The notes under the pieces are model-generated. The model ran no database searches. It saw nothing but the letters and a program-made list of their open reading frames with translations, and was not told where the DNA came from. 64,000 nucleotides of DNA from Micrococcales bacterium KH10 (lineage in GTDB: Bacteria; Actinomycetota; Actinomycetes; Actinomycetales; Cellulomonadaceae), in NCBI GenBank assembly GCA_900188465.1, contig FZPE01000001.1, forward strand, positions 620,001 through 684,000, in the 5' to 3' direction. This document shows positions 39,527 through 54,315 of this stretch, piece after piece. Within the stretch, counting starts at the first letter, position 1. Each line of letters starts with the position of its first letter. Both the position numbers and the translations under genes were made by a program.

Positions 39527-40474
39527 GTGACATCTGTCACCCAACCACCGGTTCCGAGTGGATCCACCGCTCAAGTCGGTCGAGCGCTGGCACCCGCCCA
39601 TCGCACCGCGTTGCCACGCCCGGAACAGAGCGATCGTGTGCGAAGTACCGGTGATGTGTTGCAGATCGTCGGTCTCCTCATCATCAGTCTGATCGCCTAC
39701 ACACTACTGGTATCACCGCTCTTCCATATGCGTGCACAGCACATCGCGTACAACGAACTGCGCTACCAACTGGCGAATGGGATCTCTCCTGTCGGTCACG
39801 TCACGATGAGTGACACCCCCGTCACGACTGGCACTCCCCTGGGCGTGATCACCATTGAAAAGCTCGGGGTCAACGAGGTCTTCCTGTCTGGAACCACTGC
39901 CCAGGTCCTCCAGTCCGGACCGGGACACCGGCGCGACAGCGTGCTCCCGGGTCAATCGGGCGCCAGCGTGATCATGGGACGCCATGCGTCCTTCGGCGGA
40001 CCCTTCGGCAAGCTCGATATGCTCACGGCGGGCGATAGCGTCACAACGATCACCGGCCAAGGTCAGGCGACGTATCGAGTGACGGGGATCCGACGCAGTG
40101 GCGATCCACTGCCCGCCGTGATGTCCCCGGGTGACGGACGGCTGACCCTGGTTTCAGCAACGGGCCGCTCATTCATGCCATCTGACGTGATCCGAGTCGA
40201 CATGGAACTGATCTCCGACCCTTTCGAGACGCCTCGCGCCGTGGTCTCCGCTGTGGAACTGGACGATGCTGAAGCCGCGTTCGCCTCCGATTCCGCCGCT
40301 TGGCCATGGGTGGTCATCTGGCTCGCATCATGGTTTGCGGTGTTTGTCCTGATTCGGCGGCTGAGCTGGTGGTGGGGGCGGCCGCAGGCCTGGATTGTGG
40401 GCGTGCCGGCGTTCGCGCTGACAACGTGTCTCCTCGGCGGCGCGATCATGCAGGTTGTACCCAACCTCGTGTGA
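39527..40474 (+). CDS. Sortase-fold membrane protein lacking the catalytic cysteine
   Basis: 315 residues, GTG start with AAGGAG 10 nt before it. One N-terminal membrane helix (about 43-63), a sortase beta-barrel (about 100-230) and two C-terminal helices. The barrel has VITIEKLGVNEVFL, GPGHRRDSVLPGQSG, GRHASFGGPFGKLDML and RLTLVSATGRSF...VIRVDMEL. In active sortases the TLxTC motif supplies the Cys; here it reads TLVSA (Ala211). The His column reads GRH in place of the usual GHR. Arg223 is kept. There is no Cys anywhere in the barrel, so it should not be a transpeptidase. It sits between surface binding proteins and pstB. Confidence 0.8.
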   Translation: MTSVTQPPVPSGSTAQVGRALAPAHRTALPRPEQSDRVRSTGDVLQIVGLLIISLIAYTLLVSPLFHMRAQHIAYNELRYQLANGISPVGHVTMSDTPVTTGTPLGVITIEKLGVNEVFLSGTTAQVLQSGPGHRRDSVLPGQSGASVIMGRHASFGGPFGKLDMLTAGDSVTTITGQGQATYRVTGIRRSGDPLPAVMSPGDGRLTLVSATGRSFMPSDVIRVDMELISDPFETPRAVVSAVELDDAEAAFASDSAAWPWVVIWLASWFAVFVLIRRLSWWWGRPQAWIVGVPAFALTTCLLGGAIMQVVPNLV

Positions 40475-40555
40475 TCTTGCTGAACTATCGACTTATTGGC
40501 CTAACGGTCTTCATTCGTTCACGTGCTCGTCATCTTCCTGCGACAAGGTTCTCAA

Positions 40556-41515
40556 GTGACTACTCGTTTGCTTCCCGAGGCGCCGCCAGATGACGCCGGC
40601 CATGTTTTCCCGCCAGTTCACGCGACTGCGACAAATCTTGAAGGCCAGACAGTTCATGGCGACGCGACCACGATGACCGTCGATGCCGACTCGGAGACCG
40701 AACTCACCGTTGATGCGCCCTCGTCAGCGGTCACATCGACTGCGAGCGAACTCCATGCTGAGCAGATCTCTGCCTGGTTCGGCTCACATCAGGTCCTTGA
40801 CCGAGTCTCGTTGACCATGCCAGCAGGACAGGTAACAGCGTTGATCGGGCCATCCGGCTGCGGAAAATCAACGTTTCTACGCATCCTCAACCGTATGCAC
40901 GAGCTTGTTCCCAGTGCAAAGCTAGCGGGGGAAGTCCGCCTTGATGGCCAAGACATCTATGATCCAGCACTGCGGGTCACACAGGCGCGCCGCGATATCG
41001 GGATGGTCTTCCAAAAGCCCAATCCCTTTCCTGCCATGTCCATTCGTGACAATGTCACCGCAGGGCTCGCGTTGACGGGTCTGAAGGTGTCGGCGAGCGA
41101 ACGAGAACGCATCGTCGAGCAGTCCCTGCGGCAAGCAAGTCTGTGGGAAGAGGTCAAAGACCGTCTCGATGCTCCCGGTGGCGGACTATCCGGCGGTCAA
41201 CAGCAGCGGCTGTGCATCGCCCGGTCTTTGGCGGTTCGTCCGCGCGTGCTCTTGATGGACGAGCCTTGTTCGGCCCTCGATCCGACGTCAACACGCCGGA
41301 TCGAGGAGACAATCGCGGAACTGCGCGATCTCGTCACGATCGTGATAGTCACGCACAACATGCAGCAGGCAGCCCGAGTGTCCGATCAAAGCGCATTCTT
41401 CCTGGCTGAGGCGGGCACTCCTGGCGTGATCGTGGAATGGGGCGACACCGACGCCATGTTCAACAATCCGCAAGATCCTCGTACCAACGACTACGTCAAC
41501 GGGCGGTTCGGCTAG
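40556..41515 (+). CDS. pstB: Phosphate ABC transporter ATP-binding protein PstB
   Basis: About 319 residues from the GTG at 40556; an internal ATG at 40673 would give a shorter protein. Walker A is GPSGCGKST (98-106), the Q-loop lies in [15 protein letters not shown], the signature is LSGGQQQR, Walker B is [13 protein letters not shown] and the switch His is in IVTHNMQQA. These are PstB-specific sequences. It powers PstCA. The first 55-65 residues are extra compared with usual PstB and low in complexity, so the true start may be the internal one. The last 20 bases overlap nagA on the other strand. No phoU is visible nearby. Confidence 0.93.
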   Translation: MTTRLLPEAPPDDAGHVFPPVHATATNLEGQTVHGDATTMTVDADSETELTVDAPSSAVTSTASELHAEQISAWFGSHQVLDRVSLTMPAGQVTALIGPSGCGKSTFLRILNRMHELVPSAKLAGEVRLDGQDIYDPALRVTQARRDIGMVFQKPNPFPAMSIRDNVTAGLALTGLKVSASERERIVEQSLRQASLWEEVKDRLDAPGGGLSGGQQQRLCIARSLAVRPRVLLMDEPCSALDPTSTRRIEETIAELRDLVTIVIVTHNMQQAARVSDQSAFFLAEAGTPGVIVEWGDTDAMFNNPQDPRTNDYVNGRFG

Positions 41516-42743
41516 AAGGGACGAGTTCTCCCCCGCGCCAGACCTCGCACACCCGCAGTTCATCGTCCACGACGAGCACATCCGCGCGCCTGCCGGCCTG
41601 CAGGACACCGATGTCACTGCGGCCGAGAACTCGTGCTGGTGTCGCGGTCGCCGCCTTGACAGCATCGACCAACGGGACGCCGCCCGCTACGGTGGTGCGC
41701 ACCACATCGATCAGATGCGCGGTCCCGCCGGCGATGGCGCCTGCTTCATTCTCGCCATCAAGACGCGCGACACCGTCACGCACCCGTACTGCCAACGATC
41801 CCAACCGGTAACGACCATCAGCCATGCCTGCTGCCGCCATCGCATCGGTGATCAGCATGATGTGGTCGGCCCCGACGAGTTCGAAGACTTCCTTCACGAG
41901 TGCCGGGTTCAGATGAGTACCGTCGCCAACCAGTTCCACCACAGCTAGTCCGCTGGCCGCGGCCGTCAAGGCATCGAGCACGGGGCCGGCTTCACGGTGC
42001 TGCAACGGCCGCATGCCATTGAACAGGTGGGTGACCGTAGGAAGTTCAGAACGCGCCGGGTTCTGTCGCAGCAACTTTCCGGCGCCATCGATCGCGGTGC
42101 GCATTTGCCCCTGCGCCGCGTCGGTATGCCCAAATGACGGCAAGGCATCGTGCGCGATCAACGCTTCAGTCACTGAACCCGGCCCGCAGTTGCCTGGGAT
42201 CTCCGGGGCGAGAGTCATGGTGACGATGCCACCATGGGCGAGTTCGCACAGTTCAGCGACCAGCCGCGGGTCGGGGTTTTGGATGAAGGCCGGGTTCTGC
42301 GCGCCACAGCGCTCCGGCGACACAAAAGGGCCTTCCAGATGGATGCCCGCGAGTTCACCTTCGTCGACGAGTCCCGTCAGCATTGCCACCCGCTCGCGTA
42401 GCGCTGCGGGCGGCCCAGTCACCAGTGACGCGACGAGCGAGGTCGTTCCGTGGCGACGATGTTCAGCGATGGCGACCTGAGCCTCGTCCCGGTCTAGCGC
42501 ATCGGGGAAACTGCCCCCGCCACCGCCGTGGCAGTGGATATCCACCAGTCCCGGCAGGATGTAACGGTCTGGCTGGGCAGCTGTCGATGTGACGGCGTGC
42601 TCCCAGTGTGCGTCGATACCTGCGACTGTGCCCGCGTAAACGATGACTCCCTGCCGGACAATGACCACACCGTCATCGATGATCGCGTCGGCTGATACGA
42701 GGCGACCGCGATGGATGAAAACCCCATCCAATTCGTTAGGCAT
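41496..42743 (-). CDS. nagA: N-acetylglucosamine-6-phosphate deacetylase
   Basis: 415 residues of the amidohydrolase superfamily. It removes acetyl from GlcNAc-6-P to give GlcN-6-P. Metal and catalytic motifs: [12 protein letters not shown] (His-x-His), the metal Glu in [11 protein letters not shown], His in FGHTDAA, His in THLFNGM, and the catalytic Asp in [11 protein letters not shown]. No nagB is next to it. Its 3' end overlaps that of pstB by 20 nt in convergent orientation, so simultaneous transcription may interfere. Confidence 0.94.
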   Translation of the reverse strand: MPNELDGVFIHRGRLVSADAIIDDGVVIVRQGVIVYAGTVAGIDAHWEHAVTSTAAQPDRYILPGLVDIHCHGGGGGSFPDALDRDEAQVAIAEHRRHGTTSLVASLVTGPPAALRERVAMLTGLVDEGELAGIHLEGPFVSPERCGAQNPAFIQNPDPRLVAELCELAHGGIVTMTLAPEIPGNCGPGSVTEALIAHDALPSFGHTDAAQGQMRTAIDGAGKLLRQNPARSELPTVTHLFNGMRPLQHREAGPVLDALTAAASGLAVVELVGDGTHLNPALVKEVFELVGADHIMLITDAMAAAGMADGRYRLGSLAVRVRDGVARLDGENEAGAIAGGTAHLIDVVRTTVAGGVPLVDAVKAATATPARVLGRSDIGVLQAGRRADVLVVDDELRVCEVWRGGELVPSSRTAR

Positions 42744-42810
42744 ATAAACATTCTTGCACTCTTGTGCGGCAACTTCCAGCGCGTCCCGGACTCGAACGCA
42801 CGACTGCTAC

Positions 42811-43506
42811 CTAGAAAAGTCGCGAATCGACGTCATCGAACCCGCGCATCGCGTCATAGTCCAAGACGACGCACCGGATACCGCGATCAGCAGCGAGAAC
42901 TCGTGCTTGTGGTTTGATCTCCTGTGCAGCGAACACGCCACTGACCGGGCGCAGTTGCGGATCACGGTTCATCAACTCCAGGTAGCGGGTCAATTGCTCC
43001 ACACCGTCGATGTCCCCGCGCCGCTTGATCTCAACAGCCACGGCACCGCCATCTTCATCGCGAGCGAGGATGTCAACCGGTCCGATAGCTGTCGGATACT
43101 CTCGACGGACCAGCGTGTGCCCCGGGCCCAACAAGCCGATTTGCTGTGCCAACAGTTCCTGCAGGTGTGCCTCGACGCCGTCTTTGACCAGCCCAGGGTC
43201 AACACCGAGGTCCCACCGGCTGTCTGAGAACACCTCGAAGATGTCAATGTCGAGCCGGTCGTCACTCTTGGCGTGCTGCACCGTCCACACCTGAGCCACG
43301 CCGTGGTTTTGCTCCTGATCCGACGCCTCACGTTCCTTCATGGAACACGGCGGGCTCATCCAGTTCAGCGGCTTGTAACTGCCGCCATCGGAGTGGATCA
43401 GCACTGAGCCATCGGCTTTGACCAGCAATAACCGGGTAGCTTCCGCCAGATAGGCCGACAACCGTCCTTGATAGCGCACAGCACATCTCGCCACGACCAA
43501 CCGCAT
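42811..43506 (-). CDS. nucS: Endonuclease NucS (mismatch-specific)
   Basis: 231 residues. NucS/EndoMS cuts both strands at mismatches and serves non-canonical mismatch repair in actinobacteria that lack MutS/MutL. The N-terminal beta DNA-binding part ([29 protein letters not shown]) is followed by the nuclease domain with the PD-(D/E)xK residues Asp in [10 protein letters not shown] and Glu-x-Lys in [10 protein letters not shown]. It ends with the DSRLF tail typical for the beta-clamp-interacting end. It lies 13 bp after the DUF2550 gene, behind the atp operon, its normal actinobacterial place. Confidence 0.94.
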   Translation of the reverse strand: MRLVVARCAVRYQGRLSAYLAEATRLLLVKADGSVLIHSDGGSYKPLNWMSPPCSMKEREASDQEQNHGVAQVWTVQHAKSDDRLDIDIFEVFSDSRWDLGVDPGLVKDGVEAHLQELLAQQIGLLGPGHTLVRREYPTAIGPVDILARDEDGGAVAVEIKRRGDIDGVEQLTRYLELMNRDPQLRPVSGVFAAQEIKPQARVLAADRGIRCVVLDYDAMRGFDDVDSRLF

Positions 43507-43519
43507 ACATCAACTCCTG

Positions 43520-43948
43520 CTACAGCACATGGGCAGAATCGCGTGGCGGCGCTGATTCCTGCCACGACGAGAAACCAGCATAAGCACGATCAGACATCAA
43601 GACCTCGAACTGCGCCGTGCCTTCGCGGCATTGCACGATAGATATCCGCTGACCGGCCATCGGAGCCGCAGATTCTCTACCCACAATATCCAACGAGCCG
43701 CGATCCCACCGTTTCGTGGGCCACCATGCCAGACTGCGGGCAGCATGCCATTCCAATTGCGCCGACTTCATCCGAGCCACGCCCAGGCGCCAGCGACGAC
43801 GGCCGCCCCTAGGCGGCCGTCCCAGCGACATGATCACTGAACCTGGTCTACGGCACAGCCAGCGAAAACGCAGCAGAATAACGAGCACCGCCGCTGTGGC
43901 GAGCACAATCGCCACACATGCAGTGACGATGACGATCGCGGGTTCCAT
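43520..43948 (-). CDS. DUF2550 family membrane protein
   Basis: 142 residues. One N-terminal membrane helix (VTACVAIVLATAAVLVILLRF) is followed by a basic cytoplasmic domain (LGRPPRGGRRRWRLGVARM) with LEWHAARSLAWWPTKRWDRG. This matches DUF2550, found between atpC and nucS in most actinobacteria. Its function is unknown. It begins 19 bp after atpC and is likely cotranscribed with the atp genes. Confidence 0.88.
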   Translation of the reverse strand: MEPAIVIVTACVAIVLATAAVLVILLRFRWLCRRPGSVIMSLGRPPRGGRRRWRLGVARMKSAQLEWHAARSLAWWPTKRWDRGSLDIVGRESAAPMAGQRISIVQCREGTAQFEVLMSDRAYAGFSSWQESAPPRDSAHVL

Positions 43949-43967
43949 GGCGGAGGACTACTCGTGC

Positions 43968-44237
43968 TCAGGCCTGTGCGACCAACTCCGCATCATCGGC
44001 GACCACCGTCACCTGGTCAGTGTCCAGGGATAGGAAGCCTCCGGTGACGTCGATCAAAATACGATCGCCGTTGTCAGCGGTGATACGAACTCGTCCTGCC
44101 TGCAAAACCGAAAGCAAGGGTGAGTGTCCCACGAGCAAACCGATCTCTCCATCTGCCGCGGGCGCCACGACCATCGTCGCCTTGCCTTGCCACATGGTCG
44201 TACTCGTCGATACCACGTTCACGTCAAGAAGCGCCAC
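43968..44237 (-). CDS. atpC: ATP synthase F1 epsilon subunit
   Basis: 89 residues, GTG start. The beta-sandwich domain of epsilon is present (TMWQGKATMVVAPAADGEIG, VGHSPLLSVLQAG, FLSLDTDQVTVVADDAEL). The C-terminal helical hairpin seen in many bacteria is missing, so it is short, as in several actinobacteria. It is the last subunit gene of the atp operon, 50 bp after atpD. Confidence 0.93.
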   Translation of the reverse strand: MALLDVNVVSTSTTMWQGKATMVVAPAADGEIGLLVGHSPLLSVLQAGRVRITADNGDRILIDVTGGFLSLDTDQVTVVADDAELVAQA

Positions 44238-44287
44238 GTACGTTCCTCACTTCGCTGCTGTACTTTGCTGGCTTTCGACCAACAGGA

Positions 44288-46757
<2,470 letters not shown>

Positions 46758-46760
46758 GGA

Positions 46761-48395
<1,635 letters not shown>

Positions 48396-48485
48396 TGTTC
48401 TACTCCTGTCGTGACCGCTACGGCGGTCCCATTGGTCTGTCTCGGTTGTCCCGGCGAACCGGGGCTGCGCCTGAGGCGCCAAAGT

Positions 48486-49303
48486 CTAACTAGCGATCTT
48501 GCGGCGAATGTCCACGAGACGGGCTAGCACAGTCGAGTCGAGTATGTCCGACCCGACTTGAATACGGATGCCGCCAATCACCGATGGGTCAATGATGACG
48601 TCAACTTGAATGTCTTGTCCGTAGGCATCGCGCAGCAGCGACTCGATGCGGGCGATCTGCTCGGCACTCGGTTGTGCAGAGGCGATCACCCGGGCAGCAA
48701 CGCGGTGGCGACGCTCGGCTACAAGATCGCTGTAACGCTGAATCGCCGGAACCAGTTGTGCGCCACGTGGTGCTGCTGCTGCGCGCGTGATCAGGACCAG
48801 CGTCTCTTCGGAAACCTTGGTGGCGAAGAGCGCGCCGATGAACTCAGCACGAGCGGCAGCGTCAGCGCGACGATCGGACAGCACGGTGCGAACCTGCGGC
48901 AGGTTAGCCAACACCTGGCTCGAGTCCCACAGCTCGTGTCCGACCTGCTCGAGTCGACCCGCGGCCTGAGCCCCTGCCAGCACAGCCACGGCACCCAAGC
49001 GCTCGATAGCATCCGCAAAATCACTCATGTTCGACCAACGGCTGGTAGCCGCATCGGCTACCACGTCGACCGTCTGTTGTGACGCATGTGATCCAAGGAG
49101 ATCGTTGACCAGGGTCGTCTTCGCCGCACTGTCGCGTGCAGGGTCGGTCAGTGCTCTGCGGAGGGCACCGGTGGTGTCCAGCAGGTCAACGACAGCGAAT
49201 AGCTGCTGACCGATCTGTACTGCTGCGTCGCCGTTCAGCGATGCCAGCGCATCGTTGAAACGGCTCTCTACTGCCTCTAGTGAGACGAGTGACGATCCGC
49301 GCA

Positions 49304-49307
<4 letters not shown>
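48486..49307 (-). CDS. atpH: ATP synthase delta subunit
   Basis: 273 residues, GTG start overlapping the atpF stop by 4 nt. Delta (OSCP) joins the peripheral stalk to the top of F1. The N-terminal helical domain runs to about 110 and the family's C-terminal motif is seen in DVIIDPSVIGGIRIQVGSDI. It is about 90 residues longer than the Escherichia coli subunit, a common actinobacterial feature. Confidence 0.93.
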
Positions 49308-50163
<856 letters not shown>

Positions 50164-50976
50164 TCAGTGCTCTTCTTCCAGGGACATGTTGATGTAGACC
50201 GCAGCAAGAAGCGCGAAGATAAATGCCTGCAACGCTGCGACGAATACCTCGAAGAGGGTCAACGCGATCGCTCCGAACAGCGTGATCGCACTCGTGGCAG
50301 CCAAAGCACCGCCGGCCGAGAGCAACAGGTAATGGGTTGCGAGGAAGCACAGTGCCAGCATGATGTGACCGGCGACCATGTTCGCAAGAAGACGGATGAT
50401 CAGCGAACCAGGTCGAATGATCAGCAGTTGCAGCAATTCGATCGGCGCCAGGATCGGGTAGACGAACACCGGAACACCCGGGGGGAACATGTTGGCCTTC
50501 AAATAGCCCCACAGGCCGTGCTTGCGGACACCGGCAGCCCAGTACGCGACCATGACCCACAGCGCCATCAACAGCGGCACACCAATACGCGAGGTACCGG
50601 CAAGGTTGATTCCGGGGATGATGCCGGTGAGGTTGAAGGCGAGAATCGTCAAGAAGATCGTCGTGATCAACTTCAAGTAGGGCTTGCCGCGCTCTTTGCC
50701 CATCGTCGACTCGACGATCTGAACCCGCACGAAGTCCAAAATCATTTCGAGGACGTTCTGAAACCGACCGGGAACCAACTTGACTCGTCGAGCGGAGACA
50801 ACCAATACCGTGATCAGTACTGCAGCAGCGAGGAACTGCACCAACTGCATACGTGTGATCTCGAAGATGGTTCCCTCAAACCAGATGGCAGGCGGGAAGA
50901 AGTCAGAGATCGACGGCGCGTGAAAGCCGTCAGTGCCGCCCTCAGCTGCGAGAGCAGTTCCGTGAAGAGTGATCAT
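50164..50976 (-). CDS. atpB: ATP synthase F0 a subunit
   Basis: 270 residues, about six membrane helices. It forms the proton half-channels. The essential Arg is in LLIIRPGSLIIRLLANMVAG and the C-terminal helix includes FVAALQAFIFALLAAVYI. It lies 75 bp upstream of atpE. Confidence 0.96.
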   Translation of the reverse strand: MITLHGTALAAEGGTDGFHAPSISDFFPPAIWFEGTIFEITRMQLVQFLAAAVLITVLVVSARRVKLVPGRFQNVLEMILDFVRVQIVESTMGKERGKPYLKLITTIFLTILAFNLTGIIPGINLAGTSRIGVPLLMALWVMVAYWAAGVRKHGLWGYLKANMFPPGVPVFVYPILAPIELLQLLIIRPGSLIIRLLANMVAGHIMLALCFLATHYLLLSAGGALAATSAITLFGAIALTLFEVFVAALQAFIFALLAAVYINMSLEEEH

Positions 50977-51096
50977 GGAAGATCGTGACTCCTGTTATTC
51001 GAGGTCTGTCACACGTCGGGGCACGTTGAAGCCGTTTCGGCGTGATCGGATCGGGCCTAAGCCTATCCCAATTAACTGCGTGCTCGCGCACACTTC

Positions 51097-51540
51097 TCAG
51101 GAATTGGACGAAGGTCCTGGTTGGGTGAGCGGTATCCGTGCACGTTGCACGGCCACCGCATCAATAATGGCAGCAGCCAGTACCGCAACGCAAAGTACGA
51201 CGGCGAAGATTGGCCGGTTGTAGAAATCGTGTGGACGCAGCACGAGTAGCAAACCGAACAGCACGATCATCTTCGCCAGCCACATGCCCAGCACGATGCC
51301 AGCGAGTGCTCCACCGTCGCGATCTGCGCTCAGCATGATTGAGATCACTGTAGTGATAGAAAAAACTACGGCTATGCCCACGCCCAGGAGCGCACCATAG
51401 AGCCCTGCGGCACCGTCGATGAGCAGGCCTGCGATCACACCGATAATCAGCATGGCACTGAATACCCCCAAGATCCAGCGCAATGCGGTGCGTGCCGCCG
51501 CGCGCACGGGTGTGCCACTTGGCACTGCAGGACTTGTCAT
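51097..51540 (-). CDS. AtpI-like membrane protein of the atp operon
   Basis: 147 residues with four hydrophobic segments (WILGVFSAMLIIGVIAGLLI; LGVGIAVVFSITTVISIML; GIVLGMWLAKMIVLFGLLLV; IFAVVLCVAVLAAAIIDAVA). Its place directly before atpB and its topology match AtpI-like proteins, which help c-ring assembly or Mg2+ uptake in other bacteria. Sequence identity to Escherichia coli AtpI is not obvious by eye. Confidence 0.82.
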   Translation of the reverse strand: MTSPAVPSGTPVRAAARTALRWILGVFSAMLIIGVIAGLLIDGAAGLYGALLGVGIAVVFSITTVISIMLSADRDGGALAGIVLGMWLAKMIVLFGLLLVLRPHDFYNRPIFAVVLCVAVLAAAIIDAVAVQRARIPLTQPGPSSNS

Positions 51541-51566
51541 ATCCGGTTTCCTCTTTGTCGAGCACC

Positions 51567-52688
51567 CTATAGGGCGTGTTTAACAGGTTTGGGACTTTGG
51601 ACCCTGCCGCGCAATGGTCCAAGGGTCAGCACGAGTGCTATCGCACTGGCGATGCCGCTGCCGATCAGTACATCCTGCCAGGCGAACCGCACTAATGCCG
51701 CCGCACTGAAGGCCACCACGGCGGTCCACAGATACATCACCAGCACTGCACGGCGGTGGGTGTGCCCGATGGAAAGCAGCCGGTGATGCAGATGCCTGCG
51801 GTCTGGGTGGAACGGAGACTTCCCTTGCGAGATCCGGCGGATCACTGCCATGGTCATGTCCAGCAACGGCAAGATGAGCACCGCCATGGGCAACAGCATA
51901 GGCAGATAGGTCGGTAGCGCCTGGCCGCCTGAAACTCGTTCTGGATCGATATTGCCAGTCACGATGATGGCGCCTGCCGCCATGGTCAGGCCGATCAGCA
52001 TCGACCCTGAATCCCCCATGAATATTCGGGACTGATGGAAGTTGAACGGCAAGAATCCGATACAGACACCCACCAGCGCTGCAACGACCAAGGACGCCAG
52101 TGATGCGTAACTTTGCGGATTTGATGCTTGCGTCAGCAGATACGTGTAGCCAAAGAATGCGGTTCCACCGATGGCGATGACTCCCGCGGCCAATCCGTCG
52201 AGTCCGTCAACGAAGTTCACCGCGTTCATCGCCACAACGATCACAAGCACCGTGGCGAATAGCGACATACGACTCGAGCCGATCGTCAGCCCCGCGATAG
52301 GCACGGAGATGAGTTGAACCCCCTGCCAGGCCATGACACCTGCGGCCAAGACTTGGCCGACTAATTTGATCATCCAGTCCAGGTCCCAAATGTCGTCCAC
52401 CACGCCGATCAGACACACCAATGCCGCACCGAGGATGACTCCCCACGCGGTGCTGCCCGACTCCTCGAAGATGGGTTCCAGAAATGGTGTCTGTGATGCG
52501 AGGGCGAAGGCTGCCGCAAGCCCGCCGAGCATGGCCAATCCGCCCAGACGCGGTGTGGGCACCGAATGCACGTCGCGGTCGCGAACTGCGGTGTAAGCGC
52601 CGGCCTTGGTGGCGATCCATCGCGCAAGCGGCGTCAGAAGGAAGGTGACGGTCGCCGCTACAGCCGCGATGAGAATGTAGATCCTCAT
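51567..52688 (-). CDS. wecA: Undecaprenyl-phosphate GlcNAc-1-phosphate transferase (WecA/TagO type)
   Basis: 373 residues, about eleven membrane helices. It starts polyprenyl-linked wall glycan synthesis by moving GlcNAc-1-P to undecaprenyl phosphate. Family motifs: RDRDVHSVPTPRLGG, the Asp pair in GVVDDIWDLDWM, NFVDGLDGLAAGV, and the His-rich HPDRRHLHHRLLSIGHTHR. The gene's position before atpI is the same as Rv1302 in mycobacteria. It overlaps the tsaC stop by 4 nt. Confidence 0.92.
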   Translation of the reverse strand: MRIYILIAAVAATVTFLLTPLARWIATKAGAYTAVRDRDVHSVPTPRLGGLAMLGGLAAAFALASQTPFLEPIFEESGSTAWGVILGAALVCLIGVVDDIWDLDWMIKLVGQVLAAGVMAWQGVQLISVPIAGLTIGSSRMSLFATVLVIVVAMNAVNFVDGLDGLAAGVIAIGGTAFFGYTYLLTQASNPQSYASLASLVVAALVGVCIGFLPFNFHQSRIFMGDSGSMLIGLTMAAGAIIVTGNIDPERVSGGQALPTYLPMLLPMAVLILPLLDMTMAVIRRISQGKSPFHPDRRHLHHRLLSIGHTHRRAVLVMYLWTAVVAFSAAALVRFAWQDVLIGSGIASAIALVLTLGPLRGRVQSPKPVKHAL

Positions 52689-53344
52689 GCCGGCTGATCA
52701 CCCTCGTCAAGGATGTCTGGGACGATCTGGCGCAATTGCGCCAGATCAATCGCCCCGGTGCGCACCACGCGTAACTGCGGGCCAGTGGCGTCAAGGATAG
52801 TGGAGGCCACGCCTCCTGGGCTTTGTCCGGCATCGAGGTACACGGCGACTTTATCGCCCAGCTGTTCGGCTGCGCTGGTGGCCGTGGTTGCCGCATCTGC
52901 CCCGGTGCGGTTCGCACTGGAAACAGCCATCGGTCCGGTGCGGCGCAGCAGGGCCAGTGCCGCCTCATGATCGGGCATTCGCAGCGCCACCGTACCGTGG
53001 GTCTCCCCCAGGTCCCAAGCCAACGACGGCTGAGCGAAGCAGATGACCGTGAGTGGGCCGGGCCAGAATTTAGTCGTGAGCGCTCGTACTTCGTCACGAA
53101 TCTCATCGGCGAGCGCATCCAGGCTGTGTGCGCTGCCCACCAGGACCGGCGGCGGCATCTGCCGGCCACGACCCTTGGCAGCAAGAAGGTCGTTCACGGC
53201 TTTCGCATTGAAGGCGTCTGCTCCGATTCCGTAAACCGTGTCGGTGGGAAGGACGACGAGTTGCCCTCTGCCTACCGCGTGAACCGCCTCGTCAAGGGCA
53301 TTGCCCCATTGGTTGGGGTCAGCCACGTCAAGAATCCTCGTCAC
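52685..53344 (-). CDS. tsaC: L-threonylcarbamoyladenylate synthase (Sua5/YrdC/TsaC family)
   Basis: 219 residues, GTG start. It makes threonylcarbamoyl-AMP for the t6A37 tRNA modification. Signatures: VVLPTDTVYGIGADA and KGRGRQMPPPVLVGS near the start, HGTVALRMPDH, and AVSSANRTGADA. It has only the YrdC domain and no Sua5 C-terminal domain. It overlaps prmC by 4 nt on one side and wecA by 4 nt on the other. Confidence 0.94.
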   Translation of the reverse strand: MTRILDVADPNQWGNALDEAVHAVGRGQLVVLPTDTVYGIGADAFNAKAVNDLLAAKGRGRQMPPPVLVGSAHSLDALADEIRDEVRALTTKFWPGPLTVICFAQPSLAWDLGETHGTVALRMPDHEAALALLRRTGPMAVSSANRTGADAATTATSAAEQLGDKVAVYLDAGQSPGGVASTILDATGPQLRVVRTGAIDLAQLRQIVPDILDEGDQPA

Positions 53345-54315
53345 GATTCCATGCCCTGTTCTACCCTCGATTCAGCTGCAGTTTCTGCCGCGCAGTCGGA
53401 CGTTGTCGTCTGTAACGATTGAACGTCAGCGTCGCGCCGCCGCGCAACCACCATACGGTCTCGACCTGTAAGGTCAGCCGCGGTGCGGATGTCGGACCAG
53501 ATCGTACCGTCCAACATAGTACGCACTGCGCCAGCTTGGACTTCAGCGTGTTCCATCACAAAGACCCCTGCAGGGCGTAATAGCCGTACTGCCGCAGTGC
53601 TGATTCCACGCGGCACTTCCAAGCCGTCGGGGCCGAGTCCATAAAGCGCAATGGGCGGGTCGTAGTCTCGTACTTCCTGCTCACGTGGCACTGCGTCAGG
53701 CGGGATATAGGGCGGGTTGGACACCACGAGGTCGCATCGGCCGTCCAGTTCTTGCAGTGCGGTACGCGCATCGCCTCGAACCAAGGTGATGCGAGAGCGA
53801 ATGGATTCGGGTTGATCTGCGATGTTCTGCCTCGCCCATTGGGCGGCCGCCTGGTCTAGTTCCACTGCCCAGACGTGGGCTTGCGGAAGTTCGTGGGCGA
53901 GCGCCAGCGCTATCGCGCCGCTGCCGGTGCACAGATCGACAACCGTCAACTCGCTGCTGCCGTGCGCTACGTTGCGCACTTCGCCCAGCGCGACTTCGAC
54001 GACATATTCCGTTTCTGGCCGCGGCACAAAGACTCCCGGGCCAACACGCAACTCTAGGTCGCGAAATGGGGCATGTGCGGTGATGTGCTGCAGTGGTTCC
54101 CGGGTCACGCGACGCTGGACCGCTTGCGCGTAGCCGTCATGTTGATCCACCGTAGCGACTGCCGTGCCGGTGATGATCCGGGCATGCAGTTCTCCGCGCG
54201 ACACACCTGAGACGTAACTGGCCAACTCGAGTGCATCGATATCGGGGTTGGGGACGCCAGCATCGCGGAGCGTCGTTGTAGCATCCGCGACCAACTGGCT
54301 CCACAATGAACTCAT
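53341..54315 (-). CDS. prmC: Release factor glutamine methyltransferase
   Basis: 324 residues. It methylates the Gln of the GGQ motif of release factors. The N-terminal helical part binds the release factor; the SAM site is [16 protein letters not shown] and the substrate motif is [14 protein letters not shown]. It directly follows its substrate gene prfA with a 4-nt overlap. The C-terminus is about 40 residues longer than usual and polar. Confidence 0.95.
   Translation of the reverse strand: MSSLWSQLVADATTTLRDAGVPNPDIDALELASYVSGVSRGELHARIITGTAVATVDQHDGYAQAVQRRVTREPLQHITAHAPFRDLELRVGPGVFVPRPETEYVVEVALGEVRNVAHGSSELTVVDLCTGSGAIALALAHELPQAHVWAVELDQAAAQWARQNIADQPESIRSRITLVRGDARTALQELDGRCDLVVSNPPYIPPDAVPREQEVRDYDPPIALYGLGPDGLEVPRGISTAAVRLLRPAGVFVMEHAEVQAGAVRTMLDGTIWSDIRTAADLTGRDRMVVARRRDADVQSLQTTTSDCAAETAAESRVEQGMES

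Noticed and set aside
40501-40535. Second PHO box before pstB
   Set aside because: TTCA units are present, but their spacing is 8 bp rather than 11, so I do not count it.
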